Positions 8,366-17,387 are shown, numbered from the stretch's first letter. The stretch: 64,000 bases of DNA from Arthrobacter sp. OY3WO11 (GCF_001641125.1 NZ_LWLP01000001.1:1418164-1482163), one strand, 5' to 3'. The notes: a model not told the origin generated them from the letters alone. Numbers and translations: made by a program.

Positions 8366-8614
8366 TCAGCCGCCGTTTTCCGTGTCCTTTTGGTTGGTGG
8401 CCTCGTCCGGGGTGTCCTGTTCCTCCGCGTGTTCAGCCTTCTCCCGGGCTTCCTGCTGGTGCTGCTCCAGTTTCGCTTCGGCGTCCCTGCGCCGATACCC
8501 GATGGATCGGGCCTGCTCCGGGGTGGGATGCCGGTGCTCCCGCTCCCAGGCGTGGTCATTGACGCCGGTGCCGGGCACGGCCTCCTCATTAGGATCAGTA
8601 ATGTCTTCACCCAT
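8366..8614 (-). CDS. Small hydrophilic protein
   Basis: 82 residues, very charged (Glu, Asp, Gln, Lys, Arg), with a heptad-like stretch RRRDAEAKLEQHQQEAREKAEHAEEQ suggesting a helix or coiled coil over residues 41-66. No signal peptide or membrane segment and no family recognised. ATG 8614 follows ACAGGG at fair spacing; a TTG two codons earlier is the alternative. It sits tail to tail with mmuM and head to tail with a reductase-like gene. Codon composition is typical of coding sequence here. Confidence 0.55.
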   Translation of the reverse strand: MGEDITDPNEEAVPGTGVNDHAWEREHRHPTPEQARSIGYRRRDAEAKLEQHQQEAREKAEHAEEQDTPDEATNQKDTENGG

Positions 8615-8654
8615 ATCCAAACCCTGTCACAGTCGGGGGACGGAGAGAAGGGCC

Positions 8655-9206
8655 CTACGCCCCAAGCCGACCGTAGGTGGTGATCACGTTGCCCTTGCTG
8701 GTCCGGGACTGGTCAAGGAGTACCAGCCGGGTGGTGGGGTCGCCGTCCTGGAAGAGGCGCCGGCCGCTCCCTGCCACCACCGGATGGGTCATGAGCGTCA
8801 GGGAATCCAGCAGGCCGGCGAACAGCAGCTGCCGAACCACCGAGATGCTGCCGCACACTGCGATTTCGCCGCCGTCGCGCTCCTTTAGAGCTGCTACGAA
8901 CTCCTCCAGCGGCGCGTCCATCAGGCGTGAGTTTTGCCACTCGAGCGGTTCCGCCAGGGTCCGCGAGGCCACAAACTTCTCCACCGGGTTGATGAAGGCG
9001 GCAAAGTCCTCGTCCACGGGCGCGGTGGGCCAGTACGCGGCCCACTCCTGGTAGCTGACCCGGCCCAGCACCACCGTGTCCACTGTTTCCATCATGGTGG
9101 TCAGGCCGGCTCCCAGTTCGTCGTCAAAGCTGTCGAACTGGAACTTATAGGGATCGGACACCACGCCGTCCACGGAGTGGAACAGGCCGGCAGTGACTTT
9201 GCGCAT
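8655..9206 (-). CDS. Dihydrofolate reductase-family (RibD C-terminal-like) protein
   Basis: 183 residues with the fold of the RibD C-terminal/DHFR-like family: N-terminal RKVTAGLFHSVDGVV, a VVLGRVSYQEW nucleotide-binding segment, GGEIAVCGSISVVRQLL, and a THPVVAGSGRRLFQ ending. Members are NADPH-binding reductases, often annotated only as dihydrofolate reductase family; the physiological substrate is unknown. ATG 9206 is chosen because AGGAGGT precedes it at 5 bases. It appears monocistronic. It is not the housekeeping FolA, which has different motifs. Confidence 0.8.
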   Translation of the reverse strand: MRKVTAGLFHSVDGVVSDPYKFQFDSFDDELGAGLTTMMETVDTVVLGRVSYQEWAAYWPTAPVDEDFAAFINPVEKFVASRTLAEPLEWQNSRLMDAPLEEFVAALKERDGGEIAVCGSISVVRQLLFAGLLDSLTLMTHPVVAGSGRRLFQDGDPTTRLVLLDQSRTSKGNVITTYGRLGA

Positions 9207-9419
9207 GGGGACCTCCTGCAGGGCATTTCGAACGGACACGCCTCACGCTAGTGCGCCCCTTGAGCCAGCGGAAGATCCCTGCAAAAGCGGACGACGGCGG
9301 CCACCCCCCCAGTTACGTTCATCACTCGCCGAGGCGTCTTGCACGGTTTGGCTGATCCTGAGCCCCATACTTGTGGTGAGCGGCTGTTGCCGTGCCCCGG
9401 CCAGGCAGGAGGAAAGTGC

Positions 9420-9875
9420 ATGGACACCCTGAAAAAGATCGTGAGCAACCAGTATTTTCCGGCCGCTGCAGTCCTTACCGCCGTGCTGCTGTTCTGGGCC
9501 GTGGGACTCTTGGGCGGGCTGTCCCTCCTGCACAACAACCAGCCCCCGCTGACCACCCTGACCTGGATGCTGTTTGTCTACACGGCGGCGGTCCTCACCC
9601 CGCTGGCCGGCATCCTGGCCGCGGCCGACCTGCTCCGCCGCTGGCGCCGCAACCGCGACGCCGACATGGCCTACGCCGGGCACACAGAAGACCAGTATTC
9701 CGTGGCCCAGCAGGTAGTGGAAGCAGAACCAGGGGAAGCGCAGACGGTGGCCCAGCAGGTAGTGCCGGAGCATGCAGACGAAGAACCGGCAGTCCAGCAC
9801 GCAGCGCCGCCCGCACCCAAGGCATCCCGGCCGAAGAAAACCCCGAAGCAGGCAGGACGCAAGCAGGCCGCTTAG
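9420..9875 (+). CDS. Small two-helix membrane protein with acidic/Lys-rich tail
   Basis: 151 residues. Two membrane segments (about residues 14-37 and 47-70) are followed by a cytoplasmic-looking tail with a duplicated VAQQVV motif and a Lys/Pro-rich end (KASRPKKTPKQAGRKQAA). ATG 9420 has AGGAGG 7 bases upstream; the frame runs further 5' but without a site. No family recognised. It converges on the GGDEF-EAL gene. Confidence 0.65.
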   Translation: MDTLKKIVSNQYFPAAAVLTAVLLFWAVGLLGGLSLLHNNQPPLTTLTWMLFVYTAAVLTPLAGILAAADLLRRWRRNRDADMAYAGHTEDQYSVAQQVVEAEPGEAQTVAQQVVPEHADEEPAVQHAAPPAPKASRPKKTPKQAGRKQAA

Positions 9876-9898
9876 CCGGCCTCCCGCCGTCGTGCGCC

Positions 9899-12157
9899 CT
9901 ACCGTTCCTTCAGCGCGGTGAGGGCTTCCTCCGCCTGCTGCAGTGCGTTTTCCAGCCGCCGGCCCGGCTGCGGCAGCGAGAACAGGTATCCCTGCAGCGA
10001 ATCGCACTCCAGGGCCGCCAGGTAATCCGCCTGCGCCGCCGTTTCCACACCTTCCGCCGTGACGGTCAAACCCAGGCTGTGGGCCATGTTGATCATGGAG
10101 CTGAGGATGGGCAGCCGCTCGGTTCCGGTGCGCACCATGGAGATGAACGTCTTGTCGATCTTCACCGTGTCCACCGGCAGGTCCTGCAACCTGCCCAGCG
10201 AGGAGTAGCCGGTGCCGAAATCGTCCAGGGCAACCCTGGCTCCCTCATCCCGGAGCGTGCTGAGCTGTTTGATGAGGCTGCAGTCGGCGTCGAAAAACAC
10301 GCTTTCGGTGACCTCCAGGACCAGCTGGTAGGCGGCGACGCCGCTGGCCTCCGCAAGCCGGAGGACCGTTTGGGCGAACATGGGATCCTGCAGCTGGACC
10401 CCTGAAACGTTCACGGCAAGCGACCGGGATGGATCCTCGCTCAGCCATGGTGCCAGCTGCACCATGCCCAGCGCCATCACTTCAGCGCCGATCTCGTTGA
10501 TCAGCCCCGAGCGTTCGGCCAGCGGGATGAAGACCGACGGCGGGACGCGCCCGCCGTCCCTGTCCCACCGGGCCAGCGCCTCGAACGTGACCACTTGGCC
10601 CATGCGGTGGGAAACGATCGGCTGGAAATCGACAGTGATCTCGCCCCGGGCCACGGCCAGCTGCAGGCCGGCTTCCATATGGGTCCGCTGCACCAGGGCC
10701 GTCATCATGTCCGGATGGAACCGCAGGAAGCGGTTCTTGCCGGCGGCCTTTGCCGCGTACATCGAGATGTCCGCCTGCCGGAGCAGCTCTGAGGCGCCCA
10801 CGCTGTCCCGGCCCAGGGACGCGAGTCCCAGGCTGAGGCTGGGCCGCAGGACCGTGCCCTGGATAGTAACGGGGACGTGCAGGCACCGGACGATGCATTC
10901 GGCGATCGTATCCGCGTCCGGACAGGCGGTCAGGAGCACCACAAACTCGTCTCCGCCCAGCCGGGCCACTACGTCGGCAGTGGGGGCGCAGCCACGGAGC
11001 CTCCGGGCCACTTCAACCAGCATGTCATCGCCGGCCTGGTGGCCAAGGATGTCGTTGACTTCCTTGAAGTCGTCCAGGTCCAGGAGCAGGACGTCAACGG
11101 CCTTGAGCCGCGGTTCCTGCAAGGCATTAGCCAGCGCGTCATTGAACACGGCCCGGTTGGACAGTCCCGTCAGGGGGTCCTGGAACGCCATCGCCCGCAG
11201 TTTCTCCGCCTGCGCCGCCAGGTCCAACATGGCTTGGTGGGCCTGCTCCTGGGCCTGGCGCCGCGGCGTGACGTCCCGGAAACTCCATACCCGGCCAACG
11301 ATGTTCTCGCCCACCCGCTGCGGCCGCGAATAGCGCTCAAAGGTGCGCCCGTCCGCGAAGTCCAGGACGTCGTGGCTTTCCGCTGCCGGGTCTTCCTCCA
11401 GGGCGCTGATCCTCGCCAGGAAGCCCGCGGGATCCGAAACCTGGGCGATGATGAGCTGCATGATGGGCTCTTCGGTGTCACCCTCCAGGAGCGCCGGGGG
11501 GATACCCCACATGGTGAGGAACTGGTCATTGAAACCGGCCACCCTGCCCTCAGAGCTCATCACCAGGATGCCGTCCGCTGTCGATTCAAGTGTGGCGGTC
11601 AGCAGGGACATCGCTTCCCGCAGGTCGGCATCCGCGGCCTGGCGGTGGGAAGTACCCCGGACCGAGAGCAGCAGCAGCGGATGCGCGGGGCCGCCGTCGC
11701 CGCTTCCCGGCTTCCCGTCCGGAGCTTGCCAAGTTCCCTCAGCCTTTGGAGGTGCAGGAACCTCCGGAGCTGCCGAAAGGAAAGCCGCTGCCGCTTCCCA
11801 CGGCAATAATGATCCCGTTGCCTCGGCGGGGAATTCCGTTCCGGTGCTGTGCAGCCCGTAGATTTCCCGCGGCGGCGGATGGTCCCCGGGCAGGGCGCGG
11901 AGCCGGGCGAAAAGCTGGTCCGCTTCGCTGCGGAAGCCTTCAGCGAGGAGTGAGCGGTGGTCCCGCCCGGTGAGGTCACCGGCCGCATAGCCGAACAGCC
12001 GCCCGGCTGCGGCGTTGGCCAGGGCTATCCTGCCGTCCGCGGCTATCGCCAGCAGCGCGTCCGGGCTGGCATCGAGAACGGTCCCGAAAGTTTGTGCTGC
12101 CGTACTTATGCTGTGGTTCCAGGAATCAGTCAAGCCACCACCCCCCTCGGACATCAT
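9899..12157 (-). CDS. PAS-PAS-GGDEF-EAL cyclic-di-GMP turnover protein
   Basis: A 752-residue signalling protein. A first PAS domain (TVLDASPDALLAIAADGRI) is followed by a Pro/Ala linker and a second PAS (TLESTADGILVMSSEGRV). Then come a GGDEF domain with the intact ARLGGDEFVVLL active site and a C-terminal EAL domain with FEALARW, ALDDFGTGYSSLGRL and AEGVET. Both catalytic motifs look intact, so it may make and degrade c-di-GMP. No membrane segments are seen. The start is uncertain: ATG 12157 or 12154 begin MSEGGGGLTDSW, and upstream frame up to 12250 has no clear site. It is transcribed away from a terminator at 12249-12284. Confidence 0.9.
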   Translation of the reverse strand: MMSEGGGGLTDSWNHSISTAAQTFGTVLDASPDALLAIAADGRIALANAAAGRLFGYAAGDLTGRDHRSLLAEGFRSEADQLFARLRALPGDHPPPREIYGLHSTGTEFPAEATGSLLPWEAAAAFLSAAPEVPAPPKAEGTWQAPDGKPGSGDGGPAHPLLLLSVRGTSHRQAADADLREAMSLLTATLESTADGILVMSSEGRVAGFNDQFLTMWGIPPALLEGDTEEPIMQLIIAQVSDPAGFLARISALEEDPAAESHDVLDFADGRTFERYSRPQRVGENIVGRVWSFRDVTPRRQAQEQAHQAMLDLAAQAEKLRAMAFQDPLTGLSNRAVFNDALANALQEPRLKAVDVLLLDLDDFKEVNDILGHQAGDDMLVEVARRLRGCAPTADVVARLGGDEFVVLLTACPDADTIAECIVRCLHVPVTIQGTVLRPSLSLGLASLGRDSVGASELLRQADISMYAAKAAGKNRFLRFHPDMMTALVQRTHMEAGLQLAVARGEITVDFQPIVSHRMGQVVTFEALARWDRDGGRVPPSVFIPLAERSGLINEIGAEVMALGMVQLAPWLSEDPSRSLAVNVSGVQLQDPMFAQTVLRLAEASGVAAYQLVLEVTESVFFDADCSLIKQLSTLRDEGARVALDDFGTGYSSLGRLQDLPVDTVKIDKTFISMVRTGTERLPILSSMINMAHSLGLTVTAEGVETAAQADYLAALECDSLQGYLFSLPQPGRRLENALQQAEEALTALKER

Positions 12158-12248
12158 AAAGCGCAGGAGCCCAAATGTGACCAGCTGCCGGGAACCGGTT
12201 CCGAATGGACTGCTGCGGGCCTGTTGGCCGTCCTTGCAGTACCAAAGC

Positions 12249-12284
12249 AAAAGCGCTGCCCCCGCATGGAGGACAGCGCTTTTT
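12249..12284 (-). terminator. Intrinsic terminator downstream of the GlsB-like gene
   Basis: AAAAGCGCTG (12249-12258) pairs perfectly with CAGCGCTTTT (12274-12283), giving a stem that ends in a T-run on either strand. It follows the minus-strand gene 12308..12577. Confidence 0.8.
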
Positions 12285-12307
12285 GGGTTGTATGACTAAA
12301 GGGACCG

Positions 12308-12577
12308 CTATGCCCGGCGGGAGCTGCGGTTAGTGACCGCGCCATAAATGAGCAGCACGATGATTGAACCAAGAATTGCCAGCAGCCAGGTGCGGATATC
12401 GAAGAATTCGGCCAGGCCGCCGCCGAAGATCAGCGAACCGATCCAGCCGCCCAGGAGGGCACCGACAACGCCGAGGACCAGGGTGACCACCCAGCCTCCG
12501 CCTTGGCGGCCGGGCAGGATAGCCTTTGCAATGGCTCCGGCGATCAGGCCCAAAATGAGAAATCCGAGAATGCCCAT
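12308..12577 (-). CDS. GlsB/YeaQ/YmgE-family membrane protein
   Basis: 89 residues with three hydrophobic segments and the family pattern MGILGFLILGLIAGAIA ... ILPG, then GGWVVTLVLGVVGALLGGWIG. This transglycosylase-associated/GlsB family comprises small stress-related inner-membrane proteins of unknown biochemical role. ATG 12577 has AAGGAG at good spacing and a typical family N-terminus. A strong terminator follows. Length and topology are normal. Confidence 0.88.
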   Translation of the reverse strand: MGILGFLILGLIAGAIAKAILPGRQGGGWVVTLVLGVVGALLGGWIGSLIFGGGLAEFFDIRTWLLAILGSIIVLLIYGAVTNRSSRRA

Positions 12578-12799
12578 GTTGTCACTCCTTGTCAGTAAGA
12601 TGTGCCGGGCCCCCATTTCCGGTTCCATAATTCAATCAGCGGGCTTACTGCTCTGCAAGAGTTTGATTATCACGGGATGACTGTCAGTTTTCCCGGCTGG
12701 AATACACTACTTTCGCTAATTGGCGGTAAATCCGCCCGGGCAGCCGGGATGGGCTTCGATAGGATTGACTGTCCCCGCAACAAACCAAGGAGCTTTGGC

Positions 12800-13666
12800 A
12801 TGTGCAGCCAGCAGACCGTCCGGCCACGTGCCATCTTCCTCGACATCGACGGCACCTACGCGGACCACGGACTGGCGCCTGCCGCGCACGTCGACGCGGT
12901 CCGGACAGCACGCCGGCTGGGACACCTGGTTTTCGTCTGCACCGGGCGGCCGCTGTCCATGGTCCCAACCCACATCCTGGAAGCCGGCTTCGACGGCAGC
13001 ATCACCGGCGCCGGCGCCCGGGTGGAGCTCGGGGGAGAAGTCCTGAAGGACACCCGCTTCGATCCGGACCTGGCAGCCCTCATCGTGGAAACACTGGACG
13101 CACATGATGCCGCCTACATCCTGGAAGCACCTGAGGCGCTGCACGGCCGGACAGGTGTGGACCAGAGGCTGCGGGAAGTGCTGGGCCCCATCTTCGCCGG
13201 GCGCCCGCAGCATGACGGGGTCCTCAGCACCGATGTTGATCCCCTGGAGGACATCCTGGGGCCCATGCAGTACAGCGAGGACCTCCGCTCCACGTCCTAC
13301 GCCAAAATATCCTGCTTCGATTCCCCGGTGCCGCTGAAGCAACTGGTGGACGGGCTCGGGCCGCAGGTGGGCCTGATCCCCAGTTCCCTCTCCGCCCTGG
13401 GCGACCGCGCCGGCGAGATTTTCATGGCCGGAACACACAAGGCCGTGGGCATCCAGGTGGTGGAGGAGCACCTGGGCCTTGACCGTGCGGACATCGTGGC
13501 CATCGGGGACAGCGCCAACGACATCGAGATGCTGGAGTACGCAGGCGTAGGCATCGCCGTGGAAGGCGGGCACCCTGCGGTGCTGGCAGTCGCGGACCGG
13601 ACCACACCCGGGCCGGCCGGCAACGGCGTGGCACTCGCCTTTGAACAGCTCGGCCTGCTGGGCTGA
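12800..13666 (+). CDS. HAD-superfamily (Cof-like) phosphatase
   Basis: 288 residues. Motif I is FLDIDGTYADHG (nucleophile Asp near residue 16), and motif IV is AIGDSANDIEML near residue 234. Between them lies a large C2-type cap, so this is the Cof/HAD-IIB group that dephosphorylates sugar phosphates, nucleotides or cofactors. A late K (FMAGTHKAVGIQ) fits motif III. The ATG is preceded by AAGGAG at 7 bases. The substrate is not predictable. The gene converges on ugd with a 7-bp inverted repeat at the junction. Confidence 0.85.
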   Translation: MCSQQTVRPRAIFLDIDGTYADHGLAPAAHVDAVRTARRLGHLVFVCTGRPLSMVPTHILEAGFDGSITGAGARVELGGEVLKDTRFDPDLAALIVETLDAHDAAYILEAPEALHGRTGVDQRLREVLGPIFAGRPQHDGVLSTDVDPLEDILGPMQYSEDLRSTSYAKISCFDSPVPLKQLVDGLGPQVGLIPSSLSALGDRAGEIFMAGTHKAVGIQVVEEHLGLDRADIVAIGDSANDIEMLEYAGVGIAVEGGHPAVLAVADRTTPGPAGNGVALAFEQLGLLG

Positions 13667-13687
13667 CCGGCTTCCTGGCGTGGGACG

Positions 13688-15073
13688 TCAGGAAGGAAGC
13701 GGAGCTGGTGCCTGCACGGCAGGGTGTGCAGCAGTGCTGCCGGTGCCCAGACCGCGCACCGACCAGCCCGAGGCCTGCCAGGCAGCGGCGTCCAGCACGT
13801 TGCGCGCGTCCAGCACCACCCGCCGTCGTACCCGTGCCCCGGCAGCGGCGGGACAGAGGCGGCGGTACTCATCCCATTCGGTGAGCAGCAGCACCAGCTC
13901 GGCGCCCTCGAGCGCCCGCTCCGTTGACGCTTCGAACCGCAGGCGCGGATAGCGCCGCCAAGCGTGGTTGACCGCTTTGGGATCCGTGACGGTCACGTGC
14001 GCCCCGGCCGCGGCAAGGCGATCGGCTACGTCCAACGCGGGGGAGTCCCGGATGTCGTCGGTGTCCGGCTTGAAGGATGCACCCAGGACCGTGATGGAGC
14101 GGCCGGCAACGCTGCCGCCGGTAAGGTCCGCGGCCAGGGCAACGGTCCGTTCACGTTGGCCCAGGTTGACCGAATCCACCAGCCGCATCCAGTCGTCAAG
14201 GGCCGTGACCCCTGCCCGGTTGGCCTGTGTCCGGAAGCTGCGGATGTCCTTGGGGAGGCAGCCGCCGCCGAAGCCCAGGCCGGCGTGCAGGTACCGCCCG
14301 CCGATGCGCGGGTCCATGCCCATGGCCTCGGCCAGCTCCGCCACGTCCGCTCCCGACGCATCGCACAGCCCGGCCACCGCGTTGATGAAGCTCACTTTGG
14401 TGGCAAGGTAGGCGTTCGCCGCCGACTTGATGAGCTCCGCCGTGGCGAAGTTGCAGACCAGGCGGGGAATGCCGGCACGGAGAAGCGGTTCGTAGACGGC
14501 GTCCAACGCCGCGGTGACACCGAGCGGCGCGCCCGTGCGGGGATGGAACGCGGCTCCACGCCCGCCGTCCACGCCGTACACCAGCCGGTCCGGCACCAGC
14601 GAGTCCTTCACTGCGGTCCCCTGGCGGAGGAACTCCGGGTTCCACCCCAGCAACACGTCCGGCCGGCGGGCCAGGACACCGCGCAGCATCTCCACCGTGC
14701 CCACGGGCACCGTGGATTTTCCTACGACGACGGCGCCCGCGGCCAGGTGCGGCAGCAGCGTTTCGATGGCGGAGACCAGGAAGGTGAGGTCGGCGGCGTC
14801 GGACGTTTTGTCCTGCGGGGTGCCCACGCACAGGAAGTGGACCTGCGCGCCCTTCGCGCCGGCGGCGTCCGTGGTGAAGGTGAGACGGCCGGTGCTCCGG
14901 CCGTCCCGCAGGAGTTCGTCCAGGCCGGGTTCGTGGAACGGGGCGGTGCCGCGTGCCAGCTGTTCCACTTTGGCGGGGTCGACGTCGATCCCCACCACGG
15001 TATGGCCCATGGACGCGAGGGTGGCCGCGTGGACGGCGCCAAGGTAGCCGCAGCCGATCACCGAGACCTTCAC
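13688..15073 (-). CDS. ugd: UDP-glucose (UDP-sugar) 6-dehydrogenase
   Basis: 461 residues. It opens with a Rossmann motif VIGCGYLGAVHAATLASMGH, has the family signatures GKSTVPVGT, WNPEFLRQGTAVKD and AELIKSAANAYLATKVSF, and the catalytic Cys in FGGGCLPKD. The enzyme oxidises UDP-glucose to UDP-glucuronate with two NAD; a GDP-mannose or UDP-ManNAc substrate cannot be excluded. I prefer GTG 15073, whose GTGA overlaps the stop of the upstream glycosyltransferase; GTG 15082 is three codons earlier. The overlap implies translational coupling and a joint role in a glucuronate- or mannose-containing glycolipid or polymer, which is inference. Confidence 0.88.
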   Translation of the reverse strand: MKVSVIGCGYLGAVHAATLASMGHTVVGIDVDPAKVEQLARGTAPFHEPGLDELLRDGRSTGRLTFTTDAAGAKGAQVHFLCVGTPQDKTSDAADLTFLVSAIETLLPHLAAGAVVVGKSTVPVGTVEMLRGVLARRPDVLLGWNPEFLRQGTAVKDSLVPDRLVYGVDGGRGAAFHPRTGAPLGVTAALDAVYEPLLRAGIPRLVCNFATAELIKSAANAYLATKVSFINAVAGLCDASGADVAELAEAMGMDPRIGGRYLHAGLGFGGGCLPKDIRSFRTQANRAGVTALDDWMRLVDSVNLGQRERTVALAADLTGGSVAGRSITVLGASFKPDTDDIRDSPALDVADRLAAAGAHVTVTDPKAVNHAWRRYPRLRFEASTERALEGAELVLLLTEWDEYRRLCPAAAGARVRRRVVLDARNVLDAAAWQASGWSVRGLGTGSTAAHPAVQAPAPLPS

Positions 15074-16260
15074 TGTCCCCACCCGCGCCCTAGCCTCGCA
15101 GCCTCGGCCAGGGAACCCGGCGGGCGTGAACCCAGCGCAACCACCGGCTCATCACTGATCACCGAGTGGTAATGCCCGACCAGTTGGTCACAGAGCGCAG
15201 GCCACGTCCTGTCCTGCACGGAAGCATGGGCCGCAGCAGCGAACGCGCGGCGTTTGGCGTCGTCGCCCATCAGGTCGAGCACGTGGCCGCGCAAGCCGGA
15301 CAGGTCGCCCGGTTCGTAGAGCCAGCCAGTCCGTGAGTTCTCCACCAGGTCCAGCGGCCCGCCCCGGCCTGTGGCCACCACCGGCACGCCCGATGCCATG
15401 GCCTCCTGGATGGTCTGGCAGAAGGTCTCGAACTCACCCGGATGCACAAAGAGGTCGAAGGATGCGACAGCCCGCGCCAGCTCCTCGCCGCCCAGAAACC
15501 CGGTGAAAACTGCGTCAGGCAAGGCGCTTTCGAGGGCAGCCCGCTGCGGGCCGTCGCCAACAACCACCAGCCTGGTGTTGGGAATCCCGGCCAGGGCTGC
15601 CAGGTCCTCCACCTGTTTCTCCGCGGCCAGCCGTCCCACGTAGCCGATGATCCGCTGTCCGCCGGGAGCCACGGAAGCCCGCCATCCGTCGTCGCGCTTT
15701 TCCGGCGAGAACCGTGCCGTGTCCACCCCCCGGCGCCACATCTGCACCCGGGGAATGCCGCGGCCGCGCAACTGGTTCAGCGCGAATGTGGACGGCACCA
15801 GGGTGCGGGTGGCCAGCAGATGGATGTTGTCAACCCGGTTCCAGGCCCAGTTCTCCAGGAACGGCACGCCGTATCTCGCCGCGTAACTGGGGACTTCGGT
15901 CTGGTAGATGGCCACGCTGGGAATCCCCAGCTGGTGCGCCGCCTGCGCCGCCCGCCAGCCAAGGATGAACGGCGAGGCGAGGTGGACAACGTCCGGTGCG
16001 TAGTCGGCAAGGATTCGCTTGACCCGGTAAACACCGCCCATCGCCACCCTGACGTTTGCATAGCCGGCCAGCGGCACAGCCGGCAGCCGGCGGATTTCCG
16101 CGCCCCGGACATGGTCCGGGGCCTCCTCGTCCAGCGTGGAAGGCGCGATCACCAGGACGTCGTCGCCCCGGTTCTCAAGGTGTTCCAGCACGCGCAGGAT
16201 GGAATGCGTTACGCCGTTCATCAGCGGCAGGAATGATTCAGCAACTATTGCGATCCTCAC
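15070..16260 (-). CDS. GT4-family glycosyltransferase (MgtA/PimB-like mannosyltransferase)
   Basis: 396 residues with a GT-B fold. The N-terminal acceptor half carries IAIVAESFLPLMNGVTHSI and VVHLASPF; the C-terminal nucleotide-sugar half carries IIGYVGRLAAEKQVEDL, LVVVGDGPQR and the E-x7-E motif ETFCQTIQEAMASGVPVVAT. This resembles the MgtA alpha-mannosyltransferases of Corynebacteriales, which extend glucuronosyl diacylglycerol. GTG 16260 lies immediately after GGAGGG, so spacing is tight and the start is uncertain. The last ~20 residues (GSRPPGSLAEAARLG...) are encoded by a copy of a dispersed intergenic repeat rather than family sequence. It is coupled to ugd by GTGA. Confidence 0.85.
   Translation of the reverse strand: MRIAIVAESFLPLMNGVTHSILRVLEHLENRGDDVLVIAPSTLDEEAPDHVRGAEIRRLPAVPLAGYANVRVAMGGVYRVKRILADYAPDVVHLASPFILGWRAAQAAHQLGIPSVAIYQTEVPSYAARYGVPFLENWAWNRVDNIHLLATRTLVPSTFALNQLRGRGIPRVQMWRRGVDTARFSPEKRDDGWRASVAPGGQRIIGYVGRLAAEKQVEDLAALAGIPNTRLVVVGDGPQRAALESALPDAVFTGFLGGEELARAVASFDLFVHPGEFETFCQTIQEAMASGVPVVATGRGGPLDLVENSRTGWLYEPGDLSGLRGHVLDLMGDDAKRRAFAAAAHASVQDRTWPALCDQLVGHYHSVISDEPVVALGSRPPGSLAEAARLGRGWGQ
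15087..15133. repeat. Repeat copy forming the glycosyltransferase C-terminus
   Basis: About 46 bases (CCTAGCCTCG ... GGCCAGGGAACCC ... GGGCGTGAACCCA) match, at roughly 40 of 47 positions, the repeat found twice in part after purH (25051-25222). Here the repeat lies inside the 3' end of a coding region and encodes its last residues. Confidence 0.6.
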
Positions 16261-16359
16261 CCCTCCACGGTGTGCGGGCGGCGTTGCCGGGCGGGGGAGA
16301 AAACGTTACCCGGAGGGAAAGGCTGCGTGAACAGCAGGACGCCGAACTGAAAAAAATTA

Positions 16360-16399
16360 CTAAGTAGGCTTTGCATATGATGCTAAGCATGCTTAGTGT
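16360..16399 (+). promoter_or_regulatory. Stress-gene promoter with tandem CTAAG-N4-CTTAG palindromes
   Basis: CTAAGCATGCTTAG (16383-16396) is a perfect 14-base palindrome. A degenerate copy CTAAGTAGGCTTTG begins 23 bases upstream (16360), about two helical turns away. The palindrome's last three bases start TAGTGT (16394-16399), a TANNNT -10 candidate. The same arrangement precedes the catalase gene at 29168. Leader to the DUF2382 gene would be about 115 bases. Confidence 0.6.
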
Positions 16400-16520
16400 A
16401 GAAGGGCAGCCAACGAAGAGCCTCAAGCAACGGGGTGGAGGCCAGCGCCAGGATCTCCCGGTGCCGGGACATCCATTTCGTTGGCTAAGCCCAGCGCAAC
16501 GACACATCTAAGGAGACGTC

Positions 16521-17387
16521 ATGCTCAACAGGGAAAACATTGAAAACCTGCTCACCAAGGGTGGCAACGTCATCGGTTCAGATGGCGAGAAGATCGGCTC
16601 CATCGGCCAGCTCTACGCGGACGACGACACGGGCGAGCCCACATGGGTCACCGTCAAGACGGGCCTTTTTGGCACCTCGCAGTCCTTCGTTCCCGTCGAG
16701 GGAGCACACAGCCAGGGCGACGACCTGGTGGTTCCGTTCACCAAGGAACACGTCAAGGACGCACCCCGGGTGGACGTTGACGGGCACCTCACCCCAGAGG
16801 AAGAGGATCGCCTGTACACCTACTACGAACGTGGTGCCCGCACCTACTCGGACACCCGGACTGATGACGTGGACACCCGGAATGACGTCGACTTCCAGGG
16901 CGATGCAGACCTGAACGCCGGCACTCCCACCGCGGGTATTGGCCGCGACCGGGACCGGGACGCCACCGACCGCCACACGGTTGGCCACGACACGTCCGGC
17001 CCCACCACTGACGACGCCATGACCCGTTCCGAGGAACGGCTCCACGTCGGCACCGAGCGTGAAGCCACCGGACGGGCACGGCTGCGGAAGTACGTCACCA
17101 CGGAACACGTCACCAAGACCGTCCCCGTGCAGCGTGAAGAGGTCCGCCTGGAGCGCGAGCCCATCACCGATGCCAACCGCGGCGAGGCCCTGAGCGGTCC
17201 GGACATCAGCGAAGAGGAGCACGAGGTGATCCTCCATGAGGAGCGCCCCGTCGTGGAGAAGGAAACCGTTCCGGTGGAGCGCGTCCGCCTGGACAAGGAC
17301 GTCGTCCAGGATGACGTCACGGTCAGCGAAGAGGTCCGCAAGGAGCACATTGACGCGGACGGCGTGGACCGCGACTCGCGCCGCTAA
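16521..17387 (+). CDS. PRC-barrel and DUF2382 (YsnF/AvaK) stress protein
   Basis: 288 residues. Residues ~10-90 form a PRC-barrel (GNVIGSDGEKIGSIGQLY, FVPVEGAHSQGDDLVVPF). A hydrophilic Asp/Arg-rich linker follows (ARTYSDTRTDDVDTRNDVD), and the C-terminal half is DUF2382 (ARLRKYVTTEHVTKTVPVQR, HEERPVVEKETVPVERVRL). Proteins of this build are common general-stress proteins of unknown mechanism in actinobacteria. AAGGAG lies well placed before the ATG. The upstream palindrome pair shared with the catalase promoter suggests co-regulation. A strong terminator follows at 17471. Confidence 0.9.
   Translation: MLNRENIENLLTKGGNVIGSDGEKIGSIGQLYADDDTGEPTWVTVKTGLFGTSQSFVPVEGAHSQGDDLVVPFTKEHVKDAPRVDVDGHLTPEEEDRLYTYYERGARTYSDTRTDDVDTRNDVDFQGDADLNAGTPTAGIGRDRDRDATDRHTVGHDTSGPTTDDAMTRSEERLHVGTEREATGRARLRKYVTTEHVTKTVPVQREEVRLEREPITDANRGEALSGPDISEEEHEVILHEERPVVEKETVPVERVRLDKDVVQDDVTVSEEVRKEHIDADGVDRDSRR

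Noticed and set aside
13671..13695. Terminator between the HAD phosphatase and ugd genes
   Set aside because: Only a 7-bp stem (CTTCCTG/CAGGAAG) with no T-run, overlapping the ugd stop; too weak to list as a feature.
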